From Salipiger sp. H15 (GTDB lineage Bacteria; Pseudomonadota; Alphaproteobacteria; Rhodobacterales; Rhodobacteraceae), in the NCBI RefSeq assembly GCF_040409955.1, contig NZ_CP123384.1, positions 2,489,501 through 2,553,500 of the forward strand: a stretch of 64,000 bases of DNA, given 5' to 3'. The first letter of the stretch is position 1. Every line of letters begins with the position of its first letter. Below the pieces are notes generated by a model. That model was not told where the DNA came from and made no database searches. It saw only the letters and a program-made list of their open reading frames with translations. Positions 34,424-48,140 of this stretch are shown here, piece by piece. A program made the position numbers and the translations under genes.

Positions 34424-35068
34424 TCAGCTGTTGACGCCGGTGCCCTGGAGCACGCCGTGCTCGAGCGCGTAGCGGGTCAGCCCCGCGGTGGAGCTGATGC
34501 CGAGTTTGCGCTTGATGTTCTTGCGGTGCGTCTCGACCGTGCGCACCGAGATGTCGAGCACCTGCGCCACTTCCTTGTTCGACTTGCCCTGGGCCAGCTG
34601 CAGCAGGATCGTCTGCTCGCGGTTGGTGAGCTGTTCGCGCCCGTTCGCCATGACCGGGGCCAGCGCGCCCTCGGCGCCGGTGCAGAGATAGCGCTCGCCG
34701 CGCATCACCGTGTCGATGGCGATCTTGATCTCCTCGGTGGGCACGTCCTTGAGCAGGTAGCCCGAGGCGCCGTGGCCGAGCGCGGTGGTGATGTACTGCG
34801 GCGTGTCGTGCATCGAGAGGACCAGCACCCGTGTCTCGGGGCGACGCTCGAGGATCATCTCGGTGGCCGAGAGCCCGCCGAGCCCCGGCATGTTGAGATC
34901 CATCAGGATGACGTCGGGCAAGAGCTCGTCGAGCCGGTCGATCATCTGCTGCCCGTCCGAGACCGTGGCCAGCACGGTGATGTCGTCGTAGCCCTCAAGC
35001 AGCGCCTCGATGCCCTCGGCGACAAGCGGGTGATCGTCGACGATCACGACTTTGGTGGGGTCTGTCAT
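34424..35068 (-). CDS. NarL/FixJ-family response regulator
   Basis: 214 aa. The receiver domain has the acidic pair (VIVDDHPLVAEG), phospho-acceptor Asp57 in ILMDLNMPG and conserved Lys in GYLLKDV. A C-terminal LuxR-type helix-turn-helix follows (LTNREQTILLQLAQGKSNKE, then VAQVLDISVRTVETHRKNI). The ATG overlaps the stop of the histidine kinase gene (ATGA), so the pair is co-translated. It is expected to regulate the divergent TRAP transporter genes. Confidence 0.93.
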   Translation of the reverse strand: MTDPTKVVIVDDHPLVAEGIEALLEGYDDITVLATVSDGQQMIDRLDELLPDVILMDLNMPGLGGLSATEMILERRPETRVLVLSMHDTPQYITTALGHGASGYLLKDVPTEEIKIAIDTVMRGERYLCTGAEGALAPVMANGREQLTNREQTILLQLAQGKSNKEVAQVLDISVRTVETHRKNIKRKLGISSTAGLTRYALEHGVLQGTGVNS

Positions 35069-36489
35069 GCGCGTGCCTTGGTCCTGGGAGCGGGCGCGCC
35101 CTCTTCGGGAGGAAGAAGGTGCGAGAGCGGGATCTGTGCCTCGATAACCGTGCCGGATCTCGAGGACAAGATCCGCAGGGTCCCGCCGAGCTGGTCCATG
35201 CGCTCCTGCATATTTCGCAGGCCGATTCCGCGCTGGCCGCGCACCCGCTCGGGGTCGATGCCTCGGCCGTTGTCCTCGATCCGCAGCGTCGCGCCGCGGC
35301 GGTGGCCGCGCAGGTCGACGACCACCTCGGTGGCGCCCGAGTGGCGCTCGATGTTGGTCAGCGCCTCCTGCGCGATGCGGTAGAGCGCGATGCGCCCCTC
35401 CTGGTCGACGCGGTTGCGGAAGACCACCGTCTCGAGCCGGGTGACGATGCCGGTGCGCGCCTCGAAATCGTCGATCAGCGCCTTCAGCGCCGGGCCGAGG
35501 CCAAGATCGTCGAGCACGCCGGGGCGCAGGTCACGGCTGATCCGCCGCACCTCCTGGATGGCGCCGGTCAGCGCCTCGTGGCCGCGCTCGAGCGTGTCGG
35601 TGGCGCGCGGGTCGTTCTGGCTGAGCCGGCGGCGGGTGATGTCGAGCGCGTATTTCACCCCGACGAGGATCTGGCTGATGCCGTCATGCAGCTCGCGCGC
35701 GACGCGGCGGCGCTCGTCCTCCTGCGCGTCGAACACCCGCTGCGTCAGCTCCTTGAGCTTGGCATCGGCCAGCCGCCGCTCGCGCAGGTTCATCGCGAGG
35801 CCCGAGAAGAACACCAGCAAGAGCGCCCCGAGGGTGATCGCGCCGATATAGAGGAAGGTGCGCCGGATGCGCGCCTGCACCTCGGCGCGGCTGGCGCTCA
35901 CGGTGGCCAGCACGTCGTCGATCCAGACCCCGGTGCCGACCGCCCATTGCCAGTCCTGGAAGCCCAGCACGAAGGCGATCATCTCGGCCTCCTCGCCGGT
36001 CGAGGGCTTGGGCCAGAGGAAGGAGTGGTAGCCCGAGCCCTGCCGCGCGATCTCGATCATCGGATCGACGACCGGCGTGCCGGCGCTGTCGGTGAGCCCG
36101 GCCCAGTTGCGGCCGATCATCTCGGTGCGGCGGGGCGAGACGAGGTTGGTGCCGTCGTAGTCGTAGACGAAGAACGAGCCGTCCTCGCCGTAGATCATCG
36201 CCGCGAGGATCTGCGCCACCTCGGTCTTGGCGGCCTCGTCGTCGGGGGCGGCGGCGCCGTAGATGAAGTAGAAGCCGTTGCGCGCCTGGGTGACGTAGTT
36301 GCGCAGTTCCTGCTTCTTGGCCTCGAGCAGCTGGTTCTCGAGCTGGCGGATCTCGCGCTCGGCCAGCATCCGCGACTGGAAGGCGACGAGCAGGGCGATG
36401 GCGGCGCAGGCGAGGATGAGCGGCACCGAGGCCAGAAGGAAGAGCTTCTGTCCGTAGCTGAGCCTGAAGGTCTGAAAGATCGCTCCCAT
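35065..36489 (-). CDS. Membrane sensor histidine kinase with Cache domain (HisKA_3)
   Basis: 474 aa. Transmembrane helices at about 17-37 and 210-230 flank a periplasmic single Cache domain (NGFYFIYGAAAP, GSFFVYDYDGTNLVSPR, QDWQWAVGTGVW), the type that often binds small organic acids. The cytoplasmic part has phospho-acceptor His268 in RRVARELHDGISQ (HisKA_3), then the HATPase motifs EALTNIERHSGA, EDNGRGID and GIGLRNMQERM. It is divergent from dctP, so it probably senses the transported substrate. Confidence 0.93.
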   Translation of the reverse strand: MGAIFQTFRLSYGQKLFLLASVPLILACAAIALLVAFQSRMLAEREIRQLENQLLEAKKQELRNYVTQARNGFYFIYGAAAPDDEAAKTEVAQILAAMIYGEDGSFFVYDYDGTNLVSPRRTEMIGRNWAGLTDSAGTPVVDPMIEIARQGSGYHSFLWPKPSTGEEAEMIAFVLGFQDWQWAVGTGVWIDDVLATVSASRAEVQARIRRTFLYIGAITLGALLLVFFSGLAMNLRERRLADAKLKELTQRVFDAQEDERRRVARELHDGISQILVGVKYALDITRRRLSQNDPRATDTLERGHEALTGAIQEVRRISRDLRPGVLDDLGLGPALKALIDDFEARTGIVTRLETVVFRNRVDQEGRIALYRIAQEALTNIERHSGATEVVVDLRGHRRGATLRIEDNGRGIDPERVRGQRGIGLRNMQERMDQLGGTLRILSSRSGTVIEAQIPLSHLLPPEEGAPAPRTKARA

Positions 36490-36734
36490 CTCTTTCGGAT
36501 TACGTCACGATTCGCGATTTCGAAAGCCCGGACATGTTTTTCGGTAGGATTTCCGCCACGGAAGGCAAGGGGAACGCGCTGATTTCTTTGCTGTTAGGCA
36601 AGATTATGACCATTTTTACGTAGTGCTGGGTATTTCGTTTGCGCAACGACCTGTCCTAGGGTGCGCGAACCGTAACGATCCGCGCAGGGACGGAGGAGAC
36701 GTCCTCGCGCAGAATAATCTATGGGAGGATTTTA

Positions 36735-37820
36735 ATGGATCGTCGTTCTTTTCTGAGGGCCTCCACCGCCGGCGGCGCCGCTGCCGCAGCCACCGCGCTG
36801 GCCGCACCGGCCATCGCGCAGGGCCGCCGCACCCTCACCCTCGTGACCACCTGGGGCCGCGGCCTCGCCGGTGTGCATGACAGCGCGCAGTACTGCGCGG
36901 ACCAGATCACCGCAGCCACCGACGGCGAGCTGACCGTCGAGCTGAAGGCCGCGGGCGAACTCGTCGGCGCCTTCGAGGTGTTCGACGCCGTTTCCGCCGG
37001 CCAGGCCGACATGTACCACGGCGTGGACTACTACTTCCTCGGCCAGCACCCGGCGCTGTCGTTCTTCAGCCAAGTGCCGTTCGGCATGAACTTCATGGAA
37101 TATTCCAACTGGATTTACCATGACGGCGGCAACGAGCTGGCGGACGAGCTCTACTCGATCTTCGGCCTGAAGGCCTTTGCAGCCGGCAACACCGGCCCGC
37201 AGTCGGGCGGCTGGTTCAAGAAAGAGATCAACTCGCCCGAAGACTTCCAGGGCCTGAAGTTCCGCATGCCCGGCCAGGGTGGCCAGGTGCTCGGCAAGCT
37301 CGGCGCCTCGGTGCAGAACCTGCCCGGCGCGGAAGTGTACCAGGCGCTGTCCTCGGGCGCGATCGACGGCACCGAGTGGATCGGTCCGTGGGCCGACGAG
37401 AAGGCCGGTTTCCAGGAAATCACCAAGACCTACTACACCGCAGGCTTCCACGAGCCGGGGCCGAACCTCAACCTGACCATGAACCTCGAGGTCTTCGAGA
37501 GCCTGACCCCGACGCAGCAGAAGATCGTCGAGCAGGTGGCGCGCGCGTCCAACCTCTGGACCATGTCGCTGTTCATGGCGAACAACTCGGCAGCCCTGCA
37601 GCGCCTGCAGTCCGGCGGCGTGAAGCTGGTCGAGTTCCCCGACTCCGTCTGGGACGCCTTCGGCGCCGCGGCCAAGGAAGTTGTCGAGGAGCCCATGGCC
37701 GACGAGCTCTACAAGAAGTGCTACGACAGCTACTACGCCTCGCTGAAGTCCTCCGCACAGTGGATCAGCCGCTCGGAAGGCGCCTTCTCGGCCCAGCGTA
37801 ACCGCGTCATGGGTCTCTGA
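36735..37820 (+). CDS. TRAP transporter substrate-binding protein (TakP-like DctP)
   Basis: 361 aa; ATG six bases after GGGAGG. A Tat signal (MDRRSFLRASTAGG ... APAIAQ) exports it to the periplasm. GNTGPQSGGWFKKEIN, the ligand Arg region LKFRMPG and DGTEWIGPWADEKAGF closely resemble TakP, the alpha-keto-acid binding protein of Rhodobacter sphaeroides. A 2-oxo acid ligand is inferred, not shown. The 245-base gap to the divergent kinase gene holds the regulatory region. Confidence 0.92.
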   Translation: MDRRSFLRASTAGGAAAAATALAAPAIAQGRRTLTLVTTWGRGLAGVHDSAQYCADQITAATDGELTVELKAAGELVGAFEVFDAVSAGQADMYHGVDYYFLGQHPALSFFSQVPFGMNFMEYSNWIYHDGGNELADELYSIFGLKAFAAGNTGPQSGGWFKKEINSPEDFQGLKFRMPGQGGQVLGKLGASVQNLPGAEVYQALSSGAIDGTEWIGPWADEKAGFQEITKTYYTAGFHEPGPNLNLTMNLEVFESLTPTQQKIVEQVARASNLWTMSLFMANNSAALQRLQSGGVKLVEFPDSVWDAFGAAAKEVVEEPMADELYKKCYDSYYASLKSSAQWISRSEGAFSAQRNRVMGL

Positions 37821-37841
37821 CCCGGCACCGCGCGCATCTGT

Positions 37842-37864
37842 CGCCCCCGCCTCGCGCGGGGGCG
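37842..37864 (+). terminator. Intergenic hairpin between dctP and dctQ
   Basis: A 9-bp stem CGCCCCCGC/GCGGGGGCG with a 5-base loop and no T-run, 21 bases after dctP. Such hairpins commonly protect the binding-protein message and lower permease expression. It may be a partial terminator. Confidence 0.55.
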
Positions 37865-37963
37865 CATCTGCTTTGAAGACACGTCCCTGCCGGCGCGCCC
37901 GCGCGGCGCCGCCGGGGCAGGGCACCCAACAAGATCAACAACAGACAAAAGGGGGCACAGGTC

Positions 37964-38893
37964 ATGGAAGAGACAGCCTCGGGTGGGGCGTTCGGTGCGA
38001 TACTGGACGGCCTGACCTGGTTTTTCGGCAATATCGCCATGTCCTTCTGGAACCTCGGCTACGCTGTGACGCATCCGTCGAGCTGGCTGAACTGGACGGA
38101 CAACGAGGCGGTGATGCGCTTCGTCTACTACGGCGCGTCGATCGAACTGTTCTTCGTGGTGCTGACCACCTTCCTGGTGCTCACCGCCATCGGCATCTGG
38201 CATCGCGGCTTCATGTGGGGCCTCGTGCGCGGGCTCGAGGGCTTCCACAACACCGTGGGACGCATCGCCGCCTGGGCGGGCCTGATCATGGTGCTGCAGC
38301 AGGTGATCATCATCCTCGTGCAGCGCGTCTTCGCCCGGCCCGACCTCAGCTTCGGCCTGGGCGTGCCGGTGACCTTCGACGTCAGCTGGTGGTCTGAGGA
38401 GCTCAAGCTCTACAACGCCATCGTCGTGGCGCTCTGCCTTGCCTACACCTTCGTGCAGGGCGGGCACGTGCGCGTCGACCTGCTCTACTCGCCCGCCAGC
38501 TACCGCACGAAGAAGATGATCGACATGCTCGGCAGCCTCTTCTTCATGATGCCGATGGCGGCGCTGGTCTGGCTCTATTCCTGGTACTTCCTGTGGCGCC
38601 ACCTGATCGTCCCCAAGCCCTCGGCCTCGGAAGGCCTCGAGCGGCTGGTGATAAAGGCCCGCGCGCTGCGCTGGAACGTCGAGACCATCGGCTTCAGCCC
38701 CAACGGCTTCTCTGCCTACTTCCTGTTCAAGATCCTGATCGTGCTGATGTGCGGCTTCATCTTCCTGCAGGGGGTCTGCTTCTTCTGGCGCTCCTACCTC
38801 GAGTGGAAGGAAGGCCCGGAGAGCGAGGGCAAGTATCACGATCACGATCGGGTCGAAGCAGGCGAAGAAGCCTACGACCACGCGGAACTCTGA
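37964..38893 (+). CDS. TRAP transporter small permease (DctQ)
   Basis: 309 aa, longer than the usual 160-220 aa for DctQ. About five to six hydrophobic segments are visible (ASIELFFVVLTTFLVLTAIG, AAWAGLIMVLQQVIIILVQ, FKILIVLMCGFIFLQGVCFF). The conserved HVRVDLLY segment identifies the family. A charged C-terminal tail ends the protein. It is 15 bases upstream of the large permease. Confidence 0.9.
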   Translation: MEETASGGAFGAILDGLTWFFGNIAMSFWNLGYAVTHPSSWLNWTDNEAVMRFVYYGASIELFFVVLTTFLVLTAIGIWHRGFMWGLVRGLEGFHNTVGRIAAWAGLIMVLQQVIIILVQRVFARPDLSFGLGVPVTFDVSWWSEELKLYNAIVVALCLAYTFVQGGHVRVDLLYSPASYRTKKMIDMLGSLFFMMPMAALVWLYSWYFLWRHLIVPKPSASEGLERLVIKARALRWNVETIGFSPNGFSAYFLFKILIVLMCGFIFLQGVCFFWRSYLEWKEGPESEGKYHDHDRVEAGEEAYDHAEL

Positions 38894-38908
38894 GAGGGAC
38901 CTAGGTAA

Positions 38909-41263
38909 ATGCTATTCGGACTCGATGGCGTCGAGATCGGCCTGATCATCGTCTTTCTCACGCTCTTCGGCGCGATCCTCTCCGGCTTCCCGGTGGCCTT
39001 TGCCATCGGCGGCGCGGGTGTGATCTCGTTCTTCATCATCGCGGCGCTCGACAGCGCCGGCCTGCTCATCCACCAGGCCATCGACACCGGCTCCGAGGCT
39101 TATCGGGCGCTGGTTGCCAGCGGCGTGCGCGAGGACGCCATTTCCACCTTCCGCTTCCCGGACCTGCCACGCCTGGCAGAGCCGGTCTTCGCGCAGGGCT
39201 GGGAAGTGGCGATGGACCGCAACGTCTCCTTCATCGTCAACCGCATCAACGAGCGCGTCATCGCGGGCCAGTCCATCGAGACGCTGCTCGCCGTGCTGAT
39301 GTTCGTGATGATGGGCATCGTGCTCGAGCGCTCGAAGATCGCCAACGACCTGCTGACCACCATGGCGCGGGTCTTCGGCCCGCTTCCGGGCGGCCTTGCC
39401 GTGTCGATCGTGGTGGTGGGTGCCTTCCTTGCCGCCTCCACCGGCATCGTCGGCGCGACCGTGGTCACCATGGGCCTGCTGGCCCTGCCGACCATGCTGC
39501 GCAACAACTACTCGCCCGAGCTGGCGACCGGCGTCATCGCCGCGTCGGGCACGCTGGGCCAGATCATCCCGCCGTCGATCGTGATCGTTCTGCTGGGCAC
39601 GCTGGCCGGTGACCTCTACGCCACCGCCCAGGAAGACCGCGCGCAGCTCGCGGGCTGCACCGACGCGCTGACCCTGCTGGGCAAGCCCGCCGTGGTCTCG
39701 GTCGGCACGCTCTTCCAGGCGGCGATGCTGCCGGGCATCCTGCTGGCCGTGCTCTATGCCGTCTATGCCTTCGGCTTCGCCATGCTGCGTCCGCAGTCGG
39801 CACCGCCGGTGCAGCTCGAGGGCGGCAGCGGCGAGCCGGTGACCCGCGGCGAGGCGCTGACCTGGTACCTCGGCGTTCCGGCGCTGCTCATCGTCGGCGC
39901 CATCGCGCTCGGCCAGATGGGCTTTGTGGGCTCGCAGTCGACCACCATCGACAGCTACTCCGACAGCGGCCAGATGGCCTCGCTGCGCACCAACGTCAGC
40001 CCGGACTGCCAGGCGGCGATGATCGACCTGCACGGCCAGAAGGCCTGGGACCATGCGGTCCAGGAGCAGAAGGATATCGACGCCGCCGGCGGTGTCGCGC
40101 AGTCGCACAAGCTGACCCCGGAAGAGATCGAGCAGGCGCGTGCCGACAAGATCGCCAATGCCGCACCCATCGGCACCGGCATCGCGGCGATCGCGATCAT
40201 CTTCGGCATCGTGCTGGCCTGGGCGCGGGCGGTCTCGCCCTCGTCCGATCCCAAGCCGCTGCTCGTCGGGGCCGGTGGCCTGGCGCTGAGCCTGCTGGTC
40301 GACGTGCTCTTCGTCCATCCGCAGACCTCGCCGCTGAACACGGTGCTGATGATGCTGATCCCCTGGGGCATCGCGCTCTGGGGCACGGCCCAGGCAGCCT
40401 CGCGCCTTGCGCACAACGATCTCATCCGGGTGGTCTTCCCGCCGCTGGTGCTGATCGTCGCCGTGCTGGGCTCGATCCTCGGCGGCATCACCAACCCGAC
40501 GCCCGCCGCGGCGCTCGGCGCGGCCGGTGCGGTCATGCTCGCGGCCTACCGCAAGCTCAACGACCAGGGCCGTTCGCCGAAGGTCATCCTGATGTCGACC
40601 TTCGCGGTCGCGATCATGATCCTCATCGGCATGAACTTCGACCTGCGCGTCGGCACCGAGGGCGCCAACTACGAGACCTGGATCGCCTTCCTGGTGGCAC
40701 AGGCCGCGTATCTCTACGCGCTCTTCGGCCTGCTCTTCGCCTGCTGGGTGCTGTTCAAGGCGGGCGTGCTGACGCCGGCGGTGCGCGAGACGGCGAAGGT
40801 GACCTCGATGGTCTTCACCATCCTCGTCGCCTCGCAGCTGCTCAACCTCGTGGTCATCTCCTTCGGCGGCGAGCACTACATCCAGAGCTTCCTCAAGAGC
40901 TTCGATGACGAGCACAAGGTCTTCCTGATCGTCATGCTCGTGCTGTTCATCCTCGGCTTCGTGCTCGACTTCCTCGAGATCATCTACATCGTGGTTCCGA
41001 TCGTGGGCCCGGTGATCTACGGCGGCAGCTTCGATCCGAAATGGGTGACCATCATGATCGCGGTGAACCTGCAGACCTCGTTCCTGACCCCGCCCTTCGG
41101 CTTCGCGCTCTTCTACCTGCGCGGCGTGGCACCGGCCTCGGTGACCACCGGCCACATCTACCGCGGGGTGATCCCCTTCGTGCTGATCCAGGTGGCCACG
41201 CTGGCTCTCCTGTGGGTCGCACCGGGCATCGTGACCATCGTTCCGGACCTGATGCCGAACTGA
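38909..41263 (+). CDS. TRAP transporter large permease (DctM), expanded form
   Basis: 784 aa, against about 430 for a normal DctM. The family core is present but split: the N-terminal part (LSGFPVAFAIGGAGV, LAASTGIVGATVVTMGLLAL, IAASGTLGQIIPPSIVIVLL) and the C-terminal part (FILGFVLDFLEIIYIVVPIV, LQTSFLTPPFGFALFYLRGV) are separated by about 350 residues. The insertion adds several extra hydrophobic helices and a soluble loop (about 345-410, containing CQAAMIDLHGQKAWDHAVQE). There is also a loop at about 55-115 after the first helix. The gene is intact; this looks like a subfamily feature, not damage. Confidence 0.9.
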   Translation: MLFGLDGVEIGLIIVFLTLFGAILSGFPVAFAIGGAGVISFFIIAALDSAGLLIHQAIDTGSEAYRALVASGVREDAISTFRFPDLPRLAEPVFAQGWEVAMDRNVSFIVNRINERVIAGQSIETLLAVLMFVMMGIVLERSKIANDLLTTMARVFGPLPGGLAVSIVVVGAFLAASTGIVGATVVTMGLLALPTMLRNNYSPELATGVIAASGTLGQIIPPSIVIVLLGTLAGDLYATAQEDRAQLAGCTDALTLLGKPAVVSVGTLFQAAMLPGILLAVLYAVYAFGFAMLRPQSAPPVQLEGGSGEPVTRGEALTWYLGVPALLIVGAIALGQMGFVGSQSTTIDSYSDSGQMASLRTNVSPDCQAAMIDLHGQKAWDHAVQEQKDIDAAGGVAQSHKLTPEEIEQARADKIANAAPIGTGIAAIAIIFGIVLAWARAVSPSSDPKPLLVGAGGLALSLLVDVLFVHPQTSPLNTVLMMLIPWGIALWGTAQAASRLAHNDLIRVVFPPLVLIVAVLGSILGGITNPTPAAALGAAGAVMLAAYRKLNDQGRSPKVILMSTFAVAIMILIGMNFDLRVGTEGANYETWIAFLVAQAAYLYALFGLLFACWVLFKAGVLTPAVRETAKVTSMVFTILVASQLLNLVVISFGGEHYIQSFLKSFDDEHKVFLIVMLVLFILGFVLDFLEIIYIVVPIVGPVIYGGSFDPKWVTIMIAVNLQTSFLTPPFGFALFYLRGVAPASVTTGHIYRGVIPFVLIQVATLALLWVAPGIVTIVPDLMPN

Positions 41264-41284
41264 TCGGGCCGGATGAGACAGGAG

Positions 41285-41311
41285 AGGGCGGGCCGCAGGG
41301 TCCGCCCTTTT
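41285..41311 (+). terminator. Intrinsic terminator after the TRAP operon
   Basis: A 7-bp stem AGGGCGG/CCGCCCT closed by a G-T pair, with an 8-base loop and TTTT, 21 bases after the dctM stop. Confidence 0.8.
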
Positions 41312-41324
41312 CCGTTCGGCGGGG

Positions 41325-41363
41325 GCAAATCTCTTCGAAGAGATTTGCAGAAGCCTTCGAAGG
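41325..41363. repeat. Perfect 24-nt palindrome with adjacent 10-nt palindrome
   Basis: GCAAATCTCTTC followed directly by its reverse complement (41325-41348) and then CCTTCGAAGG (41354-41363). It lies between the TRAP terminator and metH. The remaining bases up to 41483 show no riboswitch that I can support. Confidence 0.75.
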
Positions 41364-41483
41364 ATTTTGCGCCCATGTGAGCCCGGCTCATGAAAACGAT
41401 GATTATTATGAGATGGCCTTCAGCGGCCCGGATCGGTAGAGACGGCGCAACCAATGCTTGCCACCCCTGGCCCGGAGTCCGTC

Positions 41484-45254
<3,771 letters not shown>

Positions 45255-45292
45255 CCCTCCGCGCCCCGCGCAGGAGCATGGCTGGAACGGAA

Positions 45293-45323
45293 AAGGCCGC
45301 CGCGATACCCTCGCGGCGGCCTT
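45293..45323. terminator. Bidirectional intrinsic terminator
   Basis: A 13-bp perfect stem AAGGCCGCCGCGA/TCGCGGCGGCCTT with a 5-base loop, between convergent metH and gbcB. The minus-strand transcript has TTTT after the stem, so it is strongest for gbcAB. Confidence 0.88.
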
Positions 45324-45346
45324 GCCATGTTCCGGGAGCCGAAGCC

Positions 45347-46422
45347 TCAGACCTCGACTTCGACCTTGCCGATCGGGTGCGAGCAGCAGGCCAGCACGTA
45401 GCCCTCGGCGATGTCGTCGTCGGTGATGCCGCCGTTGTGCACCATGTGCACCTGGCCCGAGGCCTTCTTGATCTTGCAGGTGCCGCAGACGCCGAAGGTG
45501 CAGCCCGAGGGGATGTTGAGCCCCGCCGCACGCGCCGTGGCGAGGATCGTGTCGGTCTCCTTGCAGGCCTGGGTGATGCCGGAGGCAAGGAAGCTGACCT
45601 CGGCCAGCGCGTCCTCGGGCACCACGTCGCCCTCGGTGGCATCGCGGTCCTCCTCCTCGAGCGAGGGCTGGAAGCTTTCCTGGTGGTAGCGGCTCATGTC
45701 GTAGCCGAGCCCCGCCAGCGCGTCGCGCACCGCCTGCATGAAGGGCTCGGGGCCGCAGCAGAACACCTCGCGCTCGAGGTAGTCCGGCGCGGTCAGGCCC
45801 AGCATGAGCTGATTGAACATGCCCTTGTAGCCGGTCCACGGCTGGAAGCGGTCGCCGTCCTCGACCACCCAGCGCAGCTCGATCCCGTCGATGCGGCTGG
45901 CGAAGTGCTCGAGCCGCTCGCGGAACACGATGTCGGACGGGCGCCTGGCGCAGTTGAGGAAGACCACGTCGGGGATGCGGCCGAGGTCGTACATGTAGGT
46001 GACCATCGACATCATCGGGGTGATGCCCGAGCCCGCCGAGATGAAGAGGTACTTCTCGGCCGGGTGGTGGTGCGAGGTGAAGTGCCCCGCCGGGCCCATC
46101 GCCTTGATCCGCATCCCGGGGCGCAGGTTGTCGAGCATCCAGCGCGTGCCGAGCGAACCCGGCTGCGCCTTCACCGTCACGCTGATCGACAGCGGCCGCG
46201 AGGGCGAGGACGAGAGCGTGTAGGTGCGGTAGAGCGGCCCGCCCGGCACCGGCAGCTCGAGCGTGACGAACTGGCCGGGCAGGTAGGAGAAGAGCGCGCC
46301 CGAGGGTGCCACGAAACAGAAGGTGCAGACGTTCGGCGCCTCGGGGATCACCGAGACGCATTCCAGCATCTCGGCATCGTTCCAGTAGCGCACCGCGGCG
46401 GAGGGCATGGAGCTCGCCGCCA

Positions 46423-46423
<1 letters not shown>
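45347..46423 (-). CDS. gbcB: Reductase component of glycine betaine monooxygenase (GbcB-like)
   Basis: 358 aa from ATG 46423. An FAD/NAD(P)H reductase module (LYRTYTLSSSPSRPLSISV, ISAGSGITPMMSMVTYMYD, FCCGPEPFMQAV) is followed by a C-terminal plant-type 2Fe-2S ferredoxin domain (SGCTFGVCGTCKIKK, then LACCS). It passes electrons to the Rieske oxygenase encoded just upstream; the start overlaps that stop as TAATG. An open frame continues upstream in a different frame from the oxygenase and is not a fusion. Confidence 0.88.
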
Positions 46424-47781
<1,358 letters not shown>

Positions 47782-48103
47782 TCACTGGGTGAAACTCTTG
47801 GCGAAGGCCGCGCCGGAACCGGCGGTCTCGGCCTAGAAATATCCTGCCCGCGACGATTCTGAGTTCTGGATGCGACATCGTGCGTCTCGAAACAGACTTG
47901 CCGCCGGAAACCCCGTGGCCGCGATTCCGCAACGCGGTGCCAGCTGCCCGGAATTGCGGCAGAGGTGAATCGCAGCGCCGCCGGTGAGGGGTCCTGCGGG
48001 CACGCCGCCGCCCCCAAGACGCGCCCCGGCCGGGCGCGAGGGAACGCCGCCCGGCCGGGACGCCGCGCCCGCGCGACCCCGGAAGGCGCGGACGCGATGG
48101 CGC

Positions 48104-48131
48104 GGCCGGTCCCGCGGCGACGGGACCGGCC
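48104..48131. terminator. GC-rich hairpin downstream of the ThDP enzyme gene
   Basis: A perfect 11-bp stem GGCCGGTCCCG/CGGGACCGGCC with a 6-base loop, nine bases beyond the stop at 48141. There is no U-run on either strand, so termination is uncertain. Confidence 0.55.
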
Positions 48132-48140
48132 GGGACCCCG

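Noticed and set aside
41364..41483. Possible SAM or SAH riboswitch upstream of metH
   Set aside because: No conserved core of SAM-II, SAM/SAH or SAH aptamers could be matched by eye.
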